A stretch of DNA of 64,000 bases from Rubellimicrobium rubrum (GTDB lineage: Bacteria > Pseudomonadota > Alphaproteobacteria > Rhodobacterales > Rhodobacteraceae), in the NCBI RefSeq assembly GCF_006152115.1, contig NZ_VDFU01000019.1, forward strand, positions 16,616 to 80,615, given 5' to 3'. Position 1 is the first letter of the stretch. Each line of letters opens with the position of its first letter. A model generated the notes under the pieces. It saw only the letters and a list, made by a program, of their open reading frames with translations. It did not search any database and was not told where the DNA came from. A program made the position numbers and the translations under genes. This document shows, piece by piece, positions 10,998-20,317 of this stretch.

Positions 10998-13655
10998 ATG
11001 GACGGTACAGGGCCTGACACGGGCGCCGTGACACCGATGATGGCGCAATATCTGGAGATCAAGGGGCGGCACCCGGACGCGCTCCTGTTCTACCGGATGG
11101 GCGACTTCTACGAGATGTTCTTCGAGGACGCCGAACAGGCGGCCCAGGCGCTCGACATCGCGCTCACCAAGCGGGGGCAGCACTTGGGGCGGGACATCCC
11201 CATGTGTGGTGTCCCGGTTTCCACAGCCGAGGGCTACCTGCTCCAGTTGATCCGCAAGGGCTTTCGCGTCGCTGTGGCCGAGCAGCTCGAGGATCCGGCA
11301 GAGGCCAAGAAGCGTGGATCCAAGTCCGTGGTGCGGCGCGATGTCGTGCGACTGGTTACGCCGGGCACGCTGACCGAAGACGCGTTGCTGGAAGCACGGC
11401 GGCCGAACTTCCTGGCCGCCTATGCGCGTCTCAAGGATGACGCGGCCCTGGCCTGGGCCGACATCTCGACCGGAGCCTTCGGGGTCAAGGCCTGCCCGAG
11501 CGGCAGCCTAGAGGCCGAACTCGCGCGGCTGGCTCCCCGGGAGCTTCTGGTCTGCGACGAGCAAGAACGGGAGTTGTCGCCGACCGCCGAGGGGGCCGGA
11601 GCGCAGCTGACCCCGTTGCCACGAGCGGCCTTCGACCCGCTGTCGGGGACGCGGCGGCTCCTGGCGTGGTTCGGCGTTGCGACGCTGGACGGCTGGGGGG
11701 CGTTCGGGCGAGCCGAGGTCGGCGCCATGGCGGCCCTGGTCGACTACCTCGACCTGACGCAGAAAGGCGCGCGGCCGCATCTCAGCCCACCGGTTCGGGA
11801 AGCGGAAGGCGAGGTGATGGAGATCGACGCTGCCACCCGAAACTCCCTGGAGTTGACACGGGCGCTGGGCGGCGGGCGGCAGGGATCCCTGCTGGCCTGC
11901 ATCGACCGGACCGTGACGGCTGCCGGGGCAAGGCAGCTCGAGGCGCGGCTGGCCGCTCCATCGCGCCTTTCAGAGGTCATCGGGGCCAGGCTCGATGCCA
12001 TAGAGGTCCTCGTCGAGCGGCCCGACCTTGGACAAGCGCTGCGGGACGCCCTACGGGGCGCACCTGACATGGACAGGGCGCTGTCGCGTCTCGCGCTGGA
12101 CCGCGGCGGTCCTCGGGATCTGGGCTCGCTGCGGGATGCGCTGCGTGTGGCGGAGCGGCTGGCTGATTTGCTCGACTGCGCCGACCTGCCCCCTTTGCTG
12201 GTCCGGGCCGCGCGCGGGCTTGCCCGGCCCGAGGGGCTGACCGGGTTGCTGGACGAGGCGCTCGTGGCCTCACCGCCGACGCTCGCGCGTGATGGCGGCT
12301 TCGTAGCCACCGGGTTCGCGGGGGACCTCGATCAGGCGCGGCGGCTGCGGGACGAGGGGCGGGCGGTCATCGCGGCCATGCAGGCCGAGTATGCCGAGCA
12401 GACCGGCGTGGCCTCGCTCAAGATCAGGCACAACGGCACGCTGGGCTATGTCGTCGAGGTCACCACGGCCCAGGCCGACAAGCTGAGACGTCCACCCTTC
12501 GACACGGTGTTCCACCACCGCCAGACCACGGGGTCCGCGGTGCGCTTCGCGACGCAGGCCCTGAGCGAGACCGAGGCGAGGCTCCTGAATGCGGGCGAGG
12601 AGGCGCTGGCCATCGAGCGACGCATCTTTGCCGAGTTGCGCGGGGCGGTATTGTCAGAGGCGGCGGCCCTGGCCCGCGTGGCCGGAGCGTTGGCCGAGGT
12701 GGATGTCGCGGCAGCGTTGGCCGATCTGGCCGTGCAGGAGGGGTGGACCCGGCCCATCCTGGACACGTCGCGCGTGTTCCGCGTCCGAGGGGGCCGTCAC
12801 CCGGTGGTGGAAGCCGCGCTGCGGCGACAGGGGCAGGCCTTCGTGGCCAACGACTGCGACCTGTCGGACCGCCTGATCCGGCTGCTGACCGGGCCCAACA
12901 TGGGTGGCAAGAGCACGTATCTGCGGCAAGCTGCGCTTCTGGCCGTGCTGGCGCAGGCCGGAAGCTTCGTGCCGGCCGAACGGCTGGAACTGGGGCTGGT
13001 GAGCCGACTGTTCAGCCGGGTGGGCGCGTCGGATGACCTGGCGCGCGGGCGGTCGACCTTCATGGTGGAGATGGTTGAAACGGCGGCGATCCTGCACCGG
13101 GCCGACGACCGAAGCCTCGTGCTGCTGGATGAGATCGGGCGCGGCACGGCGACTTGGGACGGATTGTCGATCGCCTGGGCGGTGCTGGAGCACCTGGAAG
13201 GGGTGAACCGCTGTCGGGCCATCTTTGCCACGCACTACCATGAACTGGCCACGCTCGCCGCATCCCTGCCATGCGCATCCAACGCTCATGTGGCGGTGGC
13301 AGACTGGGAGGGCGAGGTCGTGTTCCTGCATGAGGTCCGCGACGGGGCGGCGGACCGCAGCTATGGCGTGCAGGTCGCCAAGCTTGCCGGCCTGCCCCCA
13401 AAGGTGGTCGCACGCGCAAGGGCCGTGTTGCGCGGGCTGGAGGCCCGCGCACGCGAGGGGGGTCCCCGAACCCTGGAGGAAGAGTTGCCTCTTTTTGCCC
13501 GCGGGGTCGATGCGGAACAGGCGCGGGAGCCATCGCCCCTGGAGGAGCGGCTGCGCGCGGTGCCGGTGGACGACCTGAGCCCGCGCGAGGCCCTGGCGCT
13601 GATCTATGAGCTTAGGGAGATGCTCGAGACATCGGAAAACCCACGCGGCAGCTGA
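10998..13655 (+). CDS. mutS: DNA mismatch repair protein MutS
   Basis: 885 residues. The mismatch-reading Phe-x-Glu lies in GDFYEMF (F37, E39). Lever and clamp domains occupy the middle. The ATPase has Walker A GPNMGGKST (about 632-640), a DEIGRGT block and ATHYHEL. MutS recognises base mispairs and small loops and recruits MutL. A C-terminal stretch with SPLEERLRAVPVDDLSPREALALIYEL is the usual tetramerisation tail. Single gene, divergent from malic enzyme, ending in a hairpin shared with the convergent grpE. Confidence 0.98.
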   Translation: MDGTGPDTGAVTPMMAQYLEIKGRHPDALLFYRMGDFYEMFFEDAEQAAQALDIALTKRGQHLGRDIPMCGVPVSTAEGYLLQLIRKGFRVAVAEQLEDPAEAKKRGSKSVVRRDVVRLVTPGTLTEDALLEARRPNFLAAYARLKDDAALAWADISTGAFGVKACPSGSLEAELARLAPRELLVCDEQERELSPTAEGAGAQLTPLPRAAFDPLSGTRRLLAWFGVATLDGWGAFGRAEVGAMAALVDYLDLTQKGARPHLSPPVREAEGEVMEIDAATRNSLELTRALGGGRQGSLLACIDRTVTAAGARQLEARLAAPSRLSEVIGARLDAIEVLVERPDLGQALRDALRGAPDMDRALSRLALDRGGPRDLGSLRDALRVAERLADLLDCADLPPLLVRAARGLARPEGLTGLLDEALVASPPTLARDGGFVATGFAGDLDQARRLRDEGRAVIAAMQAEYAEQTGVASLKIRHNGTLGYVVEVTTAQADKLRRPPFDTVFHHRQTTGSAVRFATQALSETEARLLNAGEEALAIERRIFAELRGAVLSEAAALARVAGALAEVDVAAALADLAVQEGWTRPILDTSRVFRVRGGRHPVVEAALRRQGQAFVANDCDLSDRLIRLLTGPNMGGKSTYLRQAALLAVLAQAGSFVPAERLELGLVSRLFSRVGASDDLARGRSTFMVEMVETAAILHRADDRSLVLLDEIGRGTATWDGLSIAWAVLEHLEGVNRCRAIFATHYHELATLAASLPCASNAHVAVADWEGEVVFLHEVRDGAADRSYGVQVAKLAGLPPKVVARARAVLRGLEARAREGGPRTLEEELPLFARGVDAEQAREPSPLEERLRAVPVDDLSPREALALIYELREMLETSENPRGS

Positions 13656-13668
13656 CCGGCGTGGGTTT
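13637..13668. terminator. Hairpin terminator overlapping the mutS stop
   Basis: Perfect 10-bp inverted repeat AAACCCACGC (13637-13646) / GCGTGGGTTT (13659-13668) with a 12-base loop. The A3 and T3 ends let it act in both directions, for mutS and for grpE arriving from the right. The left arm lies inside the last codons of mutS. Confidence 0.7.
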
Positions 13669-13710
13669 CCTAGCCCCTGCAGGGGGGCGAAGGCCGGAGT
13701 TCGCCCCGAC

Positions 13711-14286
13711 CTACGAAGCCGGCATGGAGGACACGCCCACCTGCGCGGGACGCAGCAGGCGGTCGTAGAGCATGAAACCTTCGGTTGCGACCTGGATGAT
13801 GTCGCCCGCCCGGGTCCCCGGCAGCGGCGCTTCGAACATGGCCTGATGGACAGCCGGGTCGAAGCGATCCCCCACCTGGGGCGCGATCACCGTGATGCCA
13901 TGCCGCGAGAAGACGTTGACCACCTCGCGCATGGTCAGGTCGATGCCTTCCAGCAGCGCGGCGTTCGCCTCGCGCTGCTCCGGGGTGACGGCGTCGAGAG
14001 CGCGGCGCAGGTTGTCGTAGATGGGGAGAAGATCGCGGGCGAGCCGGGTGGCGCCGTACTGCTCCGCTTCGCGGCGGTCCCGCTCGGCACGCTTGCGCAT
14101 GTTCTCGGTTTCGGCCAACTGCCTCAGGACGCGGTCCTTGAGGTCCTCGCGCTCTGCCCTCAGGGCGTCGAGTTCGGCCAGGAGATAGGCATGCGCCTGT
14201 TCCTCGGCGTCAGCCTCGGCGGCCAGGTCGTCGAGCGACCTGAGGTCTTCGGAGGCCAGCGTCTGGGGGTCGGGTCGGTCGGACAT
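13711..14286 (-). CDS. grpE: Nucleotide exchange factor GrpE
   Basis: 191 residues with a long, charged N-terminal coiled coil (about residues 35-80, ending in AETENMRKRAERD) and the C-terminal beta domain (VGDRFDPAVHQAMFEAP, then GYMLYDRLLRPA-like ending). It is the ADP/ATP exchange factor for DnaK. It sits 11 bases behind hrcA on the same strand, the usual heat-shock pairing. dnaK and dnaJ are not in the window. Confidence 0.96.
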   Translation of the reverse strand: MSDRPDPQTLASEDLRSLDDLAAEADAEEQAHAYLLAELDALRAEREDLKDRVLRQLAETENMRKRAERDRREAEQYGATRLARDLLPIYDNLRRALDAVTPEQREANAALLEGIDLTMREVVNVFSRHGITVIAPQVGDRFDPAVHQAMFEAPLPGTRAGDIIQVATEGFMLYDRLLRPAQVGVSSMPAS

Positions 14287-14297
14287 TCGGATATCCT

Positions 14298-15380
14298 TCA
14301 GGATCGTTCGGAGAGGAGGCGGCCCACGAGCTGCGCCGTATAGTCCACGATGGGGACGATGCGCCCGTAGTTGAGCCGCGTGGGGCCTATGACGCCGATG
14401 GCCCCGACGATGGTACGGTCGGCGTTCATATAGGGCGACACCACGAGAGATGAACCCGAGAGCGAGAAGAGCTTGTTCTCGGATCCGATGAAGATGCGCA
14501 CGCCCTCGGCGCCTTGTGCGAGTTCAAGGAAACTCGCGATGTCGCTCTTGCGCTCGAGGTCGTCCATGAGCGAGCGCACGCGGTCGAGGTCGGCCTGCGA
14601 CTCGGGCCTGTCGAGCAGGTTGCCGGCGCCGCGCACGATCAGCCGCTCGGGCGCGCCATGCTGTTCGTCGGCCCAGGTAGCCAGGCCGCTTTCGACCATG
14701 GCCTGCGCCAAGGCATCGAGTTCCTGCCGGCGTTGCTCCATCTCGCGCGCGATGGCGGCGTGGAGTTCCGCCAGGGTTCGTCCTTCGGCCAACGCGTTCA
14801 GGAAATTGGCCGCCTCGCGCATGGAGGACGGGGTCTGGCCTGGTGGCGGGACGAAGACCCGGTTCTCTACATGGCCGTCGGCGAAGACGAGGACCACGAG
14901 AGCCCGGTCGGGCCCGAGCGAGACGAACTCCACATGGCGGATCGGCGCCCCATCGCGCTTGGGGGCGAGCACGAGGCTCGCGCCGCGGGTCAGCCCGGAC
15001 AGGGCGGCGCCCACCCGGTCGAGGGCGTCGGTCACGTCGGCGTTGCGTCGGCCCGATGGGCTCGCGACCGTCGACTCCAGCCGCTCCCGGTCCTCGCCGG
15101 CCATGGGACCGACCTCGAGAAGGCCGTCCACGAACAGGCGCAAGCCTGCCTGGGTCGGCACGCGGCCGGCGCTCACATGGGGATGACCCAGCAAGCCCAA
15201 CTCTTCTAGGTCCTGCATCACGTTGCGGATCGTGGCGGCGCTCACCTGCTGTGACATGCTCCGGGTCAGGCTGCGCGAGCCGATCGGCTGACCCGTTTCC
15301 AGATAGGCCTCGACCACGCGGCGGAAGACCTCGCGCGAGCGGTCGTTCATTTCCTCCATGACGGTCGAGCGGTCGGGCAT
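14298..15380 (-). CDS. hrcA: Heat-inducible transcription repressor HrcA
   Basis: About 360 residues. The N-terminal winged helix ([13 protein letters not shown] here as MNDRSREVF, then QPIGSRSL and [18 protein letters not shown]) precedes a GAF-like dimerisation domain. HrcA represses groESL/dnaK-type operons at CIRCE elements. I use the ATG at 15378-15380, which gives a short pre-helix extension seen in relatives; an in-frame ATG at 15357-15359 would remove seven residues. No CIRCE palindrome (TTAGCACTC-N9-GAGTGCTAA) is visible in front of it, so autoregulation is not evident. Confidence 0.95.
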   Translation of the reverse strand: MPDRSTVMEEMNDRSREVFRRVVEAYLETGQPIGSRSLTRSMSQQVSAATIRNVMQDLEELGLLGHPHVSAGRVPTQAGLRLFVDGLLEVGPMAGEDRERLESTVASPSGRRNADVTDALDRVGAALSGLTRGASLVLAPKRDGAPIRHVEFVSLGPDRALVVLVFADGHVENRVFVPPPGQTPSSMREAANFLNALAEGRTLAELHAAIAREMEQRRQELDALAQAMVESGLATWADEQHGAPERLIVRGAGNLLDRPESQADLDRVRSLMDDLERKSDIASFLELAQGAEGVRIFIGSENKLFSLSGSSLVVSPYMNADRTIVGAIGVIGPTRLNYGRIVPIVDYTAQLVGRLLSERS

Positions 15381-15512
15381 GGGCCTGCAAGGTCTCCGGG
15401 GCGAACGCATGTAAGCAGGGCACCGGTGGGCGTCAACGGGACGCGGACAGGCGGGTTGGCGGGACGGCCCGTCTCATGTAGGGGCCTGAGCCGACCATCC
15501 AAAGGAGTTTCC

Positions 15513-16220
15513 ATGCGCCCCTCCGGCCGCCAGACCGACGCGTTGCGTCCCCTCTCCATCGAGCCCCACGTCAACCGGCATGCCGAAGGCTCCTGCCTCA
15601 TCCGCCTGGGGAACACGCATGTGATCTGCACGGCTTCGCTGGAAGAGCGGGTGCCGCCCTTCCTCAAGAACACCGGCAAAGGTTGGGTCACGGCCGAATA
15701 CGGAATGCTGCCGCGCGCCACCAACACGCGGATGCGCCGCGAAGTGAAGGACGGTCCCTCGGGCCGGACGCAGGAAATCCAGCGCCTGATTGGACGCAGC
15801 CTGCGCGCCGGAACCGATCTCGTGGCCTTGGGCGAACGGCAGATCACCGTGGACTGCGACGTGATCCAAGCCGATGGCGGCACGCGCTGCGCCGCGATCA
15901 CCGGCGGCTGGGTGGCGCTGCGGCTGGCCGTGAACCGGCTGCTCAAGGCCAACGCGATTCAGCGCAACCCTCTGGATCATCCAGTCTCTGCGGTTTCGGT
16001 TGGGCTTTATGCCGGACAGCCGGTGCTGGACCTCGACTATCCGGAAGACAGCGAGGCGGGCGTCGATGCCAACGTCGTGATGACGGGCGAGCGCATGATC
16101 GAGGTGCAGATGAGCGCGGAAGGCTCGACTTTCTCGCGCGAGCAGATGGCGGTGCTGCTGGATCTCGCCGCTCAGGGCAACGGGATTCTGGCGCAGGCGC
16201 AGCTGACGGCGGTCGCCTGA
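15513..16220 (+). CDS. rph: Ribonuclease PH
   Basis: 235 residues, normal for the family. It begins [13 protein letters not shown] and contains [14 protein letters not shown] and [14 protein letters not shown], the phosphate/RNA-binding surface, and [11 protein letters not shown]. The enzyme trims tRNA 3' ends by phosphorolysis. AAAGGAG lies six bases before the ATG, which fixes the start. Its TGA shares one base with the ATG of rdgB, so the two are translated together. Confidence 0.97.
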   Translation: MRPSGRQTDALRPLSIEPHVNRHAEGSCLIRLGNTHVICTASLEERVPPFLKNTGKGWVTAEYGMLPRATNTRMRREVKDGPSGRTQEIQRLIGRSLRAGTDLVALGERQITVDCDVIQADGGTRCAAITGGWVALRLAVNRLLKANAIQRNPLDHPVSAVSVGLYAGQPVLDLDYPEDSEAGVDANVVMTGERMIEVQMSAEGSTFSREQMAVLLDLAAQGNGILAQAQLTAVA

Positions 16221-16828
16221 TGCGGCGTCTGACCGGCTCGCATCTGGTGGTGGCCACCGGCAACAAGGGCAAGCTCGAGGAAATGCGGGCGCTGCTGGGC
16301 CCGCGTGGAATCGAGATCACCTCGAACAAGGACCACGGGCTGCCCGAGCCGGAGGAGACCGAGGATACCTTCCTGGGCAATGCCCGGATCAAGGCGCATG
16401 CGGCGGCACAGGCGTTGGACCTGCCGGCGCTTGCCGACGACTCCGGCATCGAAGTCGAGGCCTTGGGCGGCGCACCCGGCGTGCGGACGGCGGACTGGGC
16501 GGAAACGCCCAATGGCCGCGATTTCATGCTGGCGATGGAACGCACGCACGAGGCGCTGGTCGCCGCTGGTGCGGCCGAGCCCTGGCGGGCCCGGTTCGTG
16601 TCCGTCCTCGTGCTGGCTTGGCCCGATGGGCACGAGGAAAGCTTCCGGGGCGAGGTCAACGGTCGCGTGATCTGGCCGCCGCGCGGGGTGCAGGGGCACG
16701 GATACGACCCCATCTTCGTTCCCGACGGACATGACAGGGCCTTTGCGGAGATGACGGCTGAGGAGAAGAACGCGATGAGCCACCGGGGCCAGTCGATCCG
16801 CGCCTTCGAGGCCGCCTGCCTTGGCTGA
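16220..16828 (+). CDS. rdgB: Non-canonical purine NTP pyrophosphatase (Ham1/RdgB)
   Basis: 202 residues. The family marks are VVATGNKGKLEE at the N-terminus, LADDSGIEVEALGG in the middle, GHGYDPIF, and the C-terminal MSHRGQSIRAF. It hydrolyses ITP, dITP and XTP to monophosphates, cleaning the nucleotide pool. The start overlaps the rph stop by one base. Confidence 0.96.
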   Translation: MRRLTGSHLVVATGNKGKLEEMRALLGPRGIEITSNKDHGLPEPEETEDTFLGNARIKAHAAAQALDLPALADDSGIEVEALGGAPGVRTADWAETPNGRDFMLAMERTHEALVAAGAAEPWRARFVSVLVLAWPDGHEESFRGEVNGRVIWPPRGVQGHGYDPIFVPDGHDRAFAEMTAEEKNAMSHRGQSIRAFEAACLG

Positions 16829-16841
16829 CGGCGCACGCCTG

Positions 16842-18008
16842 ATGCCCGAGGCCGGAACGCGGGCGAAGGACTGGGAAGCCGGGGGCTTCGCGCTGTACGT
16901 CCATTGGCCGTTCTGCCAAGCCAAGTGCCCTTACTGCGACTTCAACAGCCATGTGGCTCGGACGATCGATCAAGTGCGTTGGGCGCGGGCCTATGAAGCC
17001 GAGATCGCCCGCGCCGCCCGAGAGGTGCCGGGGCGGGTGCTCCGCTCGATCTTCCTCGGCGGGGGCACGCCTTCGCTCATGGAACCCGAAACGGTCGAGG
17101 CGGTGGTCGGGGCCGCGCGGGCTGCCTGGGGCTTTTCGAACGACATCGAGATCACCATGGAGGCCAACCCGACCTCCGTCGAAGCGGGCCGATTCCGGGG
17201 CTACCACGCGGCCGGAGTGAACCGGCTTTCGCTGGGGGTGCAGGCCCTGAACGACCGAGACCTCCGGGCTCTGGGGCGGCTTCATTCGGCGGAGGAGGCC
17301 GTGCAAGCCTTTGGGATGGCGCGCGACAGCTTCGAACGGGTCAGCCTGGATCTCATCTATGCACGGCAAGGCCAGACCCCGGACGACTGGGCGGCGGAGC
17401 TGAGTCAGGCTCTGGGCCTCGCCGCAGGCCATCTGTCCTTGTACCAGCTGACGATCGAGGATGGGACGGCCTTCGGGGACCGTTTCGCGGCGGGCAAGCT
17501 GCGGGGCCTGCCCGATGAGGATCGCGCGGCCGACATGTGGGACATCACGCAACGCCTGACCGAAGCGGCGGGGCTCCCCGCTTATGAGGTGTCGAACCAT
17601 GCGGCACCCGGACAGGAGAGCCGCCATAACCTCGTCTACTGGCAGGGTGGCGACTGGGTCGGCATCGGACCGGGCGCGCATGGGCGGCTGACGGTGGACG
17701 GTGTGCGGGCCGCGATCGAAACGGAACGGACGCCGGGGCGCTGGCTCCAGATGGTCGAGCAGAATGGCTCAGGCGAGAGCCAGCGGGAGAACCTGAGGGC
17801 GCTGGAAGCCGCCGAGGAACGCCTGATGATGGGATTGCGACTGGCCGAAGGCGTGGAGATGGATCGGCTCCGGATGCTGGACGGCCTCGTAGGACGGACG
17901 GACTCGCTGGCTGATATGGGGCTCGTGGACATCCGCGAGGGACGGCTCTGCGCCACCACAGCCGGGCGGCCGGTCCTCAATGCCGTGCTGCGCGAGCTTC
18001 TCGCCTGA
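16842..18008 (+). CDS. hemW: Radical SAM heme chaperone HemW
   Basis: 388 residues. The radical SAM cluster motif is C25-x3-C29-x2-C32 in HWPFCQAKCPYCDF. The residue after the last cysteine spacing (CDF) follows HemW rather than the CxC of true HemN, so this is the heme-binding chaperone, not coproporphyrinogen dehydrogenase. GGGTPSL and the HNLVYWQGGDWVGIGPGAH block are present. I prefer the ATG at 16842; a TTG at 16821 overlapping rdgB is possible. The stop is three bases from the convergent parB stop. Confidence 0.93.
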   Translation: MPEAGTRAKDWEAGGFALYVHWPFCQAKCPYCDFNSHVARTIDQVRWARAYEAEIARAAREVPGRVLRSIFLGGGTPSLMEPETVEAVVGAARAAWGFSNDIEITMEANPTSVEAGRFRGYHAAGVNRLSLGVQALNDRDLRALGRLHSAEEAVQAFGMARDSFERVSLDLIYARQGQTPDDWAAELSQALGLAAGHLSLYQLTIEDGTAFGDRFAAGKLRGLPDEDRAADMWDITQRLTEAAGLPAYEVSNHAAPGQESRHNLVYWQGGDWVGIGPGAHGRLTVDGVRAAIETERTPGRWLQMVEQNGSGESQRENLRALEAAEERLMMGLRLAEGVEMDRLRMLDGLVGRTDSLADMGLVDIREGRLCATTAGRPVLNAVLRELLA

Positions 18009-18011
18009 GGA

Positions 18012-18905
18012 TCAGCCCGCGGACAGGCGGCGGATCACCTCGTCCAACTGATCCAGCGTCTTGTAGGTGAGGGTCAAGCGCCCACCCTGGCCCTTGCCAA
18101 CCTGATCGATCCGTACGGCCAGCCCCAGCGCGGCGGAGAGTTCGCCCTCCATGGCGCGGGTGTCTGCGTCCTTCCCGTTCCTGGCGGAACGCTTGGCGTC
18201 GCCCTCGGGCTGCTTGGCGATGCGTTCGGCGTCACGCGCCGAAAGACCCTTTTCCGCGATGCGGCGGGCCAGGTCCAATGCGCGGGGATGGCCGATCAGC
18301 GGACGGGCGTGGCCCGCGCTGATGGCACGGTCGGACACCATCTGCTGCACTTCCTTGGGAAGCTGCAGAAGACGCATCTGGTTCGCGACATGGCTGCGGC
18401 TTTTGCCGAGGGCGCTGGCCACCTGCTCCTGGCTGTGGCCGAAACGGTCGATCAGGCTGCGATAGGCTGCGCCCTCGTCGATAGGATTGAGGTCGTCGCG
18501 CTGGATGTTCTCGATGATAGCGATCTCGAGGAGTTCGGCATCGTCGTAGTTCCGGACGATGACAGGCAGTTCGGACAAGCCTGCCTTTTGGGCGGCGCGC
18601 CAGCGGCGTTCGCCGGCCACGATCTGCCAGGCAGACGGCTCCTTGGGGTCAGGGCGGACGATCAGGGGCTGGATGACGCCTTTGGTCCTAAGCGACGCCG
18701 CCAGTTCCTCGAGCGCATCGGGCTCGAAGGTGCGGCGGGGCTGATCGGGATTGGGCCGGAGCGCCTCGATGGGCATCATGCGGTCCGGGCTGCGCGGGGG
18801 CTCGGGCGGCGGGGCCGCCTCCTTGGCGAGGTCTGTGCCGAGATCCGCCATCAGCGCGGACAGGCCGCGTCCGAGGCCGCGTTTCACGAGGGGTTTCTCG
18901 GCCAT
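18012..18905 (-). CDS. parB: Chromosome partitioning protein ParB
   Basis: 297 residues. It begins with the RGLGRGLSALMAD box. The CTPase/N-terminal domain (NPDQPRRTF, then VIQPLIVRP, GERRWRAA) is followed by the helix-turn-helix (about residues 150-200) and a C-terminal dimerisation region. ParB binds parS, loads as a CTP-dependent clamp and spreads. Two parS-like sites are in this window, one only 3.3 kb away inside the mnmG start. Seven bases separate it from parA. Confidence 0.97.
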   Translation of the reverse strand: MAEKPLVKRGLGRGLSALMADLGTDLAKEAAPPPEPPRSPDRMMPIEALRPNPDQPRRTFEPDALEELAASLRTKGVIQPLIVRPDPKEPSAWQIVAGERRWRAAQKAGLSELPVIVRNYDDAELLEIAIIENIQRDDLNPIDEGAAYRSLIDRFGHSQEQVASALGKSRSHVANQMRLLQLPKEVQQMVSDRAISAGHARPLIGHPRALDLARRIAEKGLSARDAERIAKQPEGDAKRSARNGKDADTRAMEGELSAALGLAVRIDQVGKGQGGRLTLTYKTLDQLDEVIRRLSAG

Positions 18906-18912
18906 GGCTCTC

Positions 18913-19704
18913 TCAGGATTCGCGCGACATGAGTTCGGCGGCGAGCGCGCGATAGGCGGCGGCGCCGGACGAGGATGGATCGTAGTCGAGGACGGACTGG
19001 GCGTGGGACGGCGCCTCGCTCAGCCGGACGTTGCGGGGGATCACTGTCTGGAACACGAGGTCACCAAGGTTTTCGCGGGCGTCGGCCTCGACCATCTGGG
19101 CCAGGCTGGTGCGCCGGTCGACCATGGTGAGGGCCACCCCCTCGATCCGAAGGCTGGGATTGGCAGTCTGCCGGACCTCACGGATCGTCAGCATGAGCTG
19201 GGACAGTCCCTCAAGGGCGAAGAACTCGCTTTGCAACGGGACAAGCACCGACTGGGCCGCGACCAGGGCGTTGATGGTCAGCACGTTCAGGGACGGCGGA
19301 CAGTCGATCAGGATATAATCGAGCGCAAGTTCGCCCATCAGCGGCTGGCGCAGAGCGCCGCGCAGGAGCGTCGTGCGGCCCTGGCGGTCACCCAGCTCCA
19401 GATCGGCCCCGCTCAGATCCGAGGTCGCCGGGATCAGGAGAAGATTGGGAGTCGCGGTTTCGTGCACGGCGTCCTGAGGACTGGCCTCGCCCAGCAGGAA
19501 CTCAAACGAGGTCACGTTTCGGTCTTCGGGCGGGATGCCCAGCCCGGTTGACGCATTACCCTGCGGATCGAGGTCCACGAGAAGCACGCGGCGGTCCCGG
19601 CGGGCCAGGGCAGCCCCCAGGTTGATCGCGGTGGTGGTCTTGCCGACGCCGCCCTTTTGGTTGGCGACGGCGATGATCCTGGCGGCCTTGCGCTGTTCAG
19701 CCAT
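18913..19704 (-). CDS. parA: Chromosome partitioning ATPase ParA
   Basis: 263 residues with the deviant Walker A KGGVGKTTT (residues 17-25), VDLDPQGN, and DYILIDCPPSLN. It forms an ATP-dependent gradient on the nucleoid that moves ParB-parS complexes. I start at the ATG at 19702-19704, which overlaps the rsmG stop by eight bases; a longer frame upstream is the shadow of rsmG. Operon order is mnmE-mnmG-rsmG-parA-parB, the common alphaproteobacterial origin arrangement. Confidence 0.97.
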   Translation of the reverse strand: MAEQRKAARIIAVANQKGGVGKTTTAINLGAALARRDRRVLLVDLDPQGNASTGLGIPPEDRNVTSFEFLLGEASPQDAVHETATPNLLLIPATSDLSGADLELGDRQGRTTLLRGALRQPLMGELALDYILIDCPPSLNVLTINALVAAQSVLVPLQSEFFALEGLSQLMLTIREVRQTANPSLRIEGVALTMVDRRTSLAQMVEADARENLGDLVFQTVIPRNVRLSEAPSHAQSVLDYDPSSSGAAAYRALAAELMSRES

Positions 19705-20317
19705 GGGCCAGTCCCGTGAGGCGAAGAATGCGAGCGGCTGGATCGGTTCGGCTCGGCACCGCCTCGACCTCGAAACGCCAGCCTGCGGTCCGTGCCGCAT
19801 CCAGTTCGGCGGCATGATCGCGGCCCTTGGGAAGGAGCGCGGTACCGCCAGGGGCGAGATGCCGGGCGACGAACGGCAGCAGCGTCGCCAAGGGCGCAAG
19901 CGCGCGTGCGGAGACGACATCGGCAGCCTGTGGGGGGGCTGTCTCGACCCGCTGGTCGAGGATCAGGGCAGAAAGGCCCAGTTCCCGCACGGCAGTGCGC
20001 AGGAAGGCGCATTTGCGTCCGTCGCTTTCGATGAGCGTCACCTTGGGCGACCCGGCCTCGGTTGCCAGGATGGCAATGACGAGGCCTGGGAACCCGCCCC
20101 CCGCGCCCAGGTCGGCCCAAGCCTTTGCCCCCACCGGGGAGAGCGGCCAAAGTTGGGCCGAGTCGAGAATGTGCCGCGTCCAGAGGTCGGGAACCGTGGC
20201 AGGCGAGATCAGGTTGATCTTTTCCGTCCACCGACGGACCAGAGAATCCAAGGCGTCCAGCCGTTCCAGCGTGACCGGGGACAGATCGAGTCCGGCTAGA
20301 TCGCGGGTCGTGGTCAT
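19697..20317 (-). CDS. rsmG: 16S rRNA (guanine-N7) methyltransferase RsmG (GidB)
   Basis: 206 residues. The SAM-binding loop is [14 protein letters not shown], preceded by [12 protein letters not shown], typical of GidB. It methylates G527 (E. coli numbering) of 16S rRNA. Its start overlaps the mnmG stop by four bases and its stop overlaps the parA start by eight, so the whole operon is tightly coupled. Confidence 0.96.
   Translation of the reverse strand: MTTTRDLAGLDLSPVTLERLDALDSLVRRWTEKINLISPATVPDLWTRHILDSAQLWPLSPVGAKAWADLGAGGGFPGLVIAILATEAGSPKVTLIESDGRKCAFLRTAVRELGLSALILDQRVETAPPQAADVVSARALAPLATLLPFVARHLAPGGTALLPKGRDHAAELDAARTAGWRFEVEAVPSRTDPAARILRLTGLAHG

Noticed and set aside
15381..15512. 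CIRCE element in front of hrcA
   Set aside because: Looked for TTAGCACTC-N9-GAGTGCTAA and found no match; HrcA targets are probably elsewhere.
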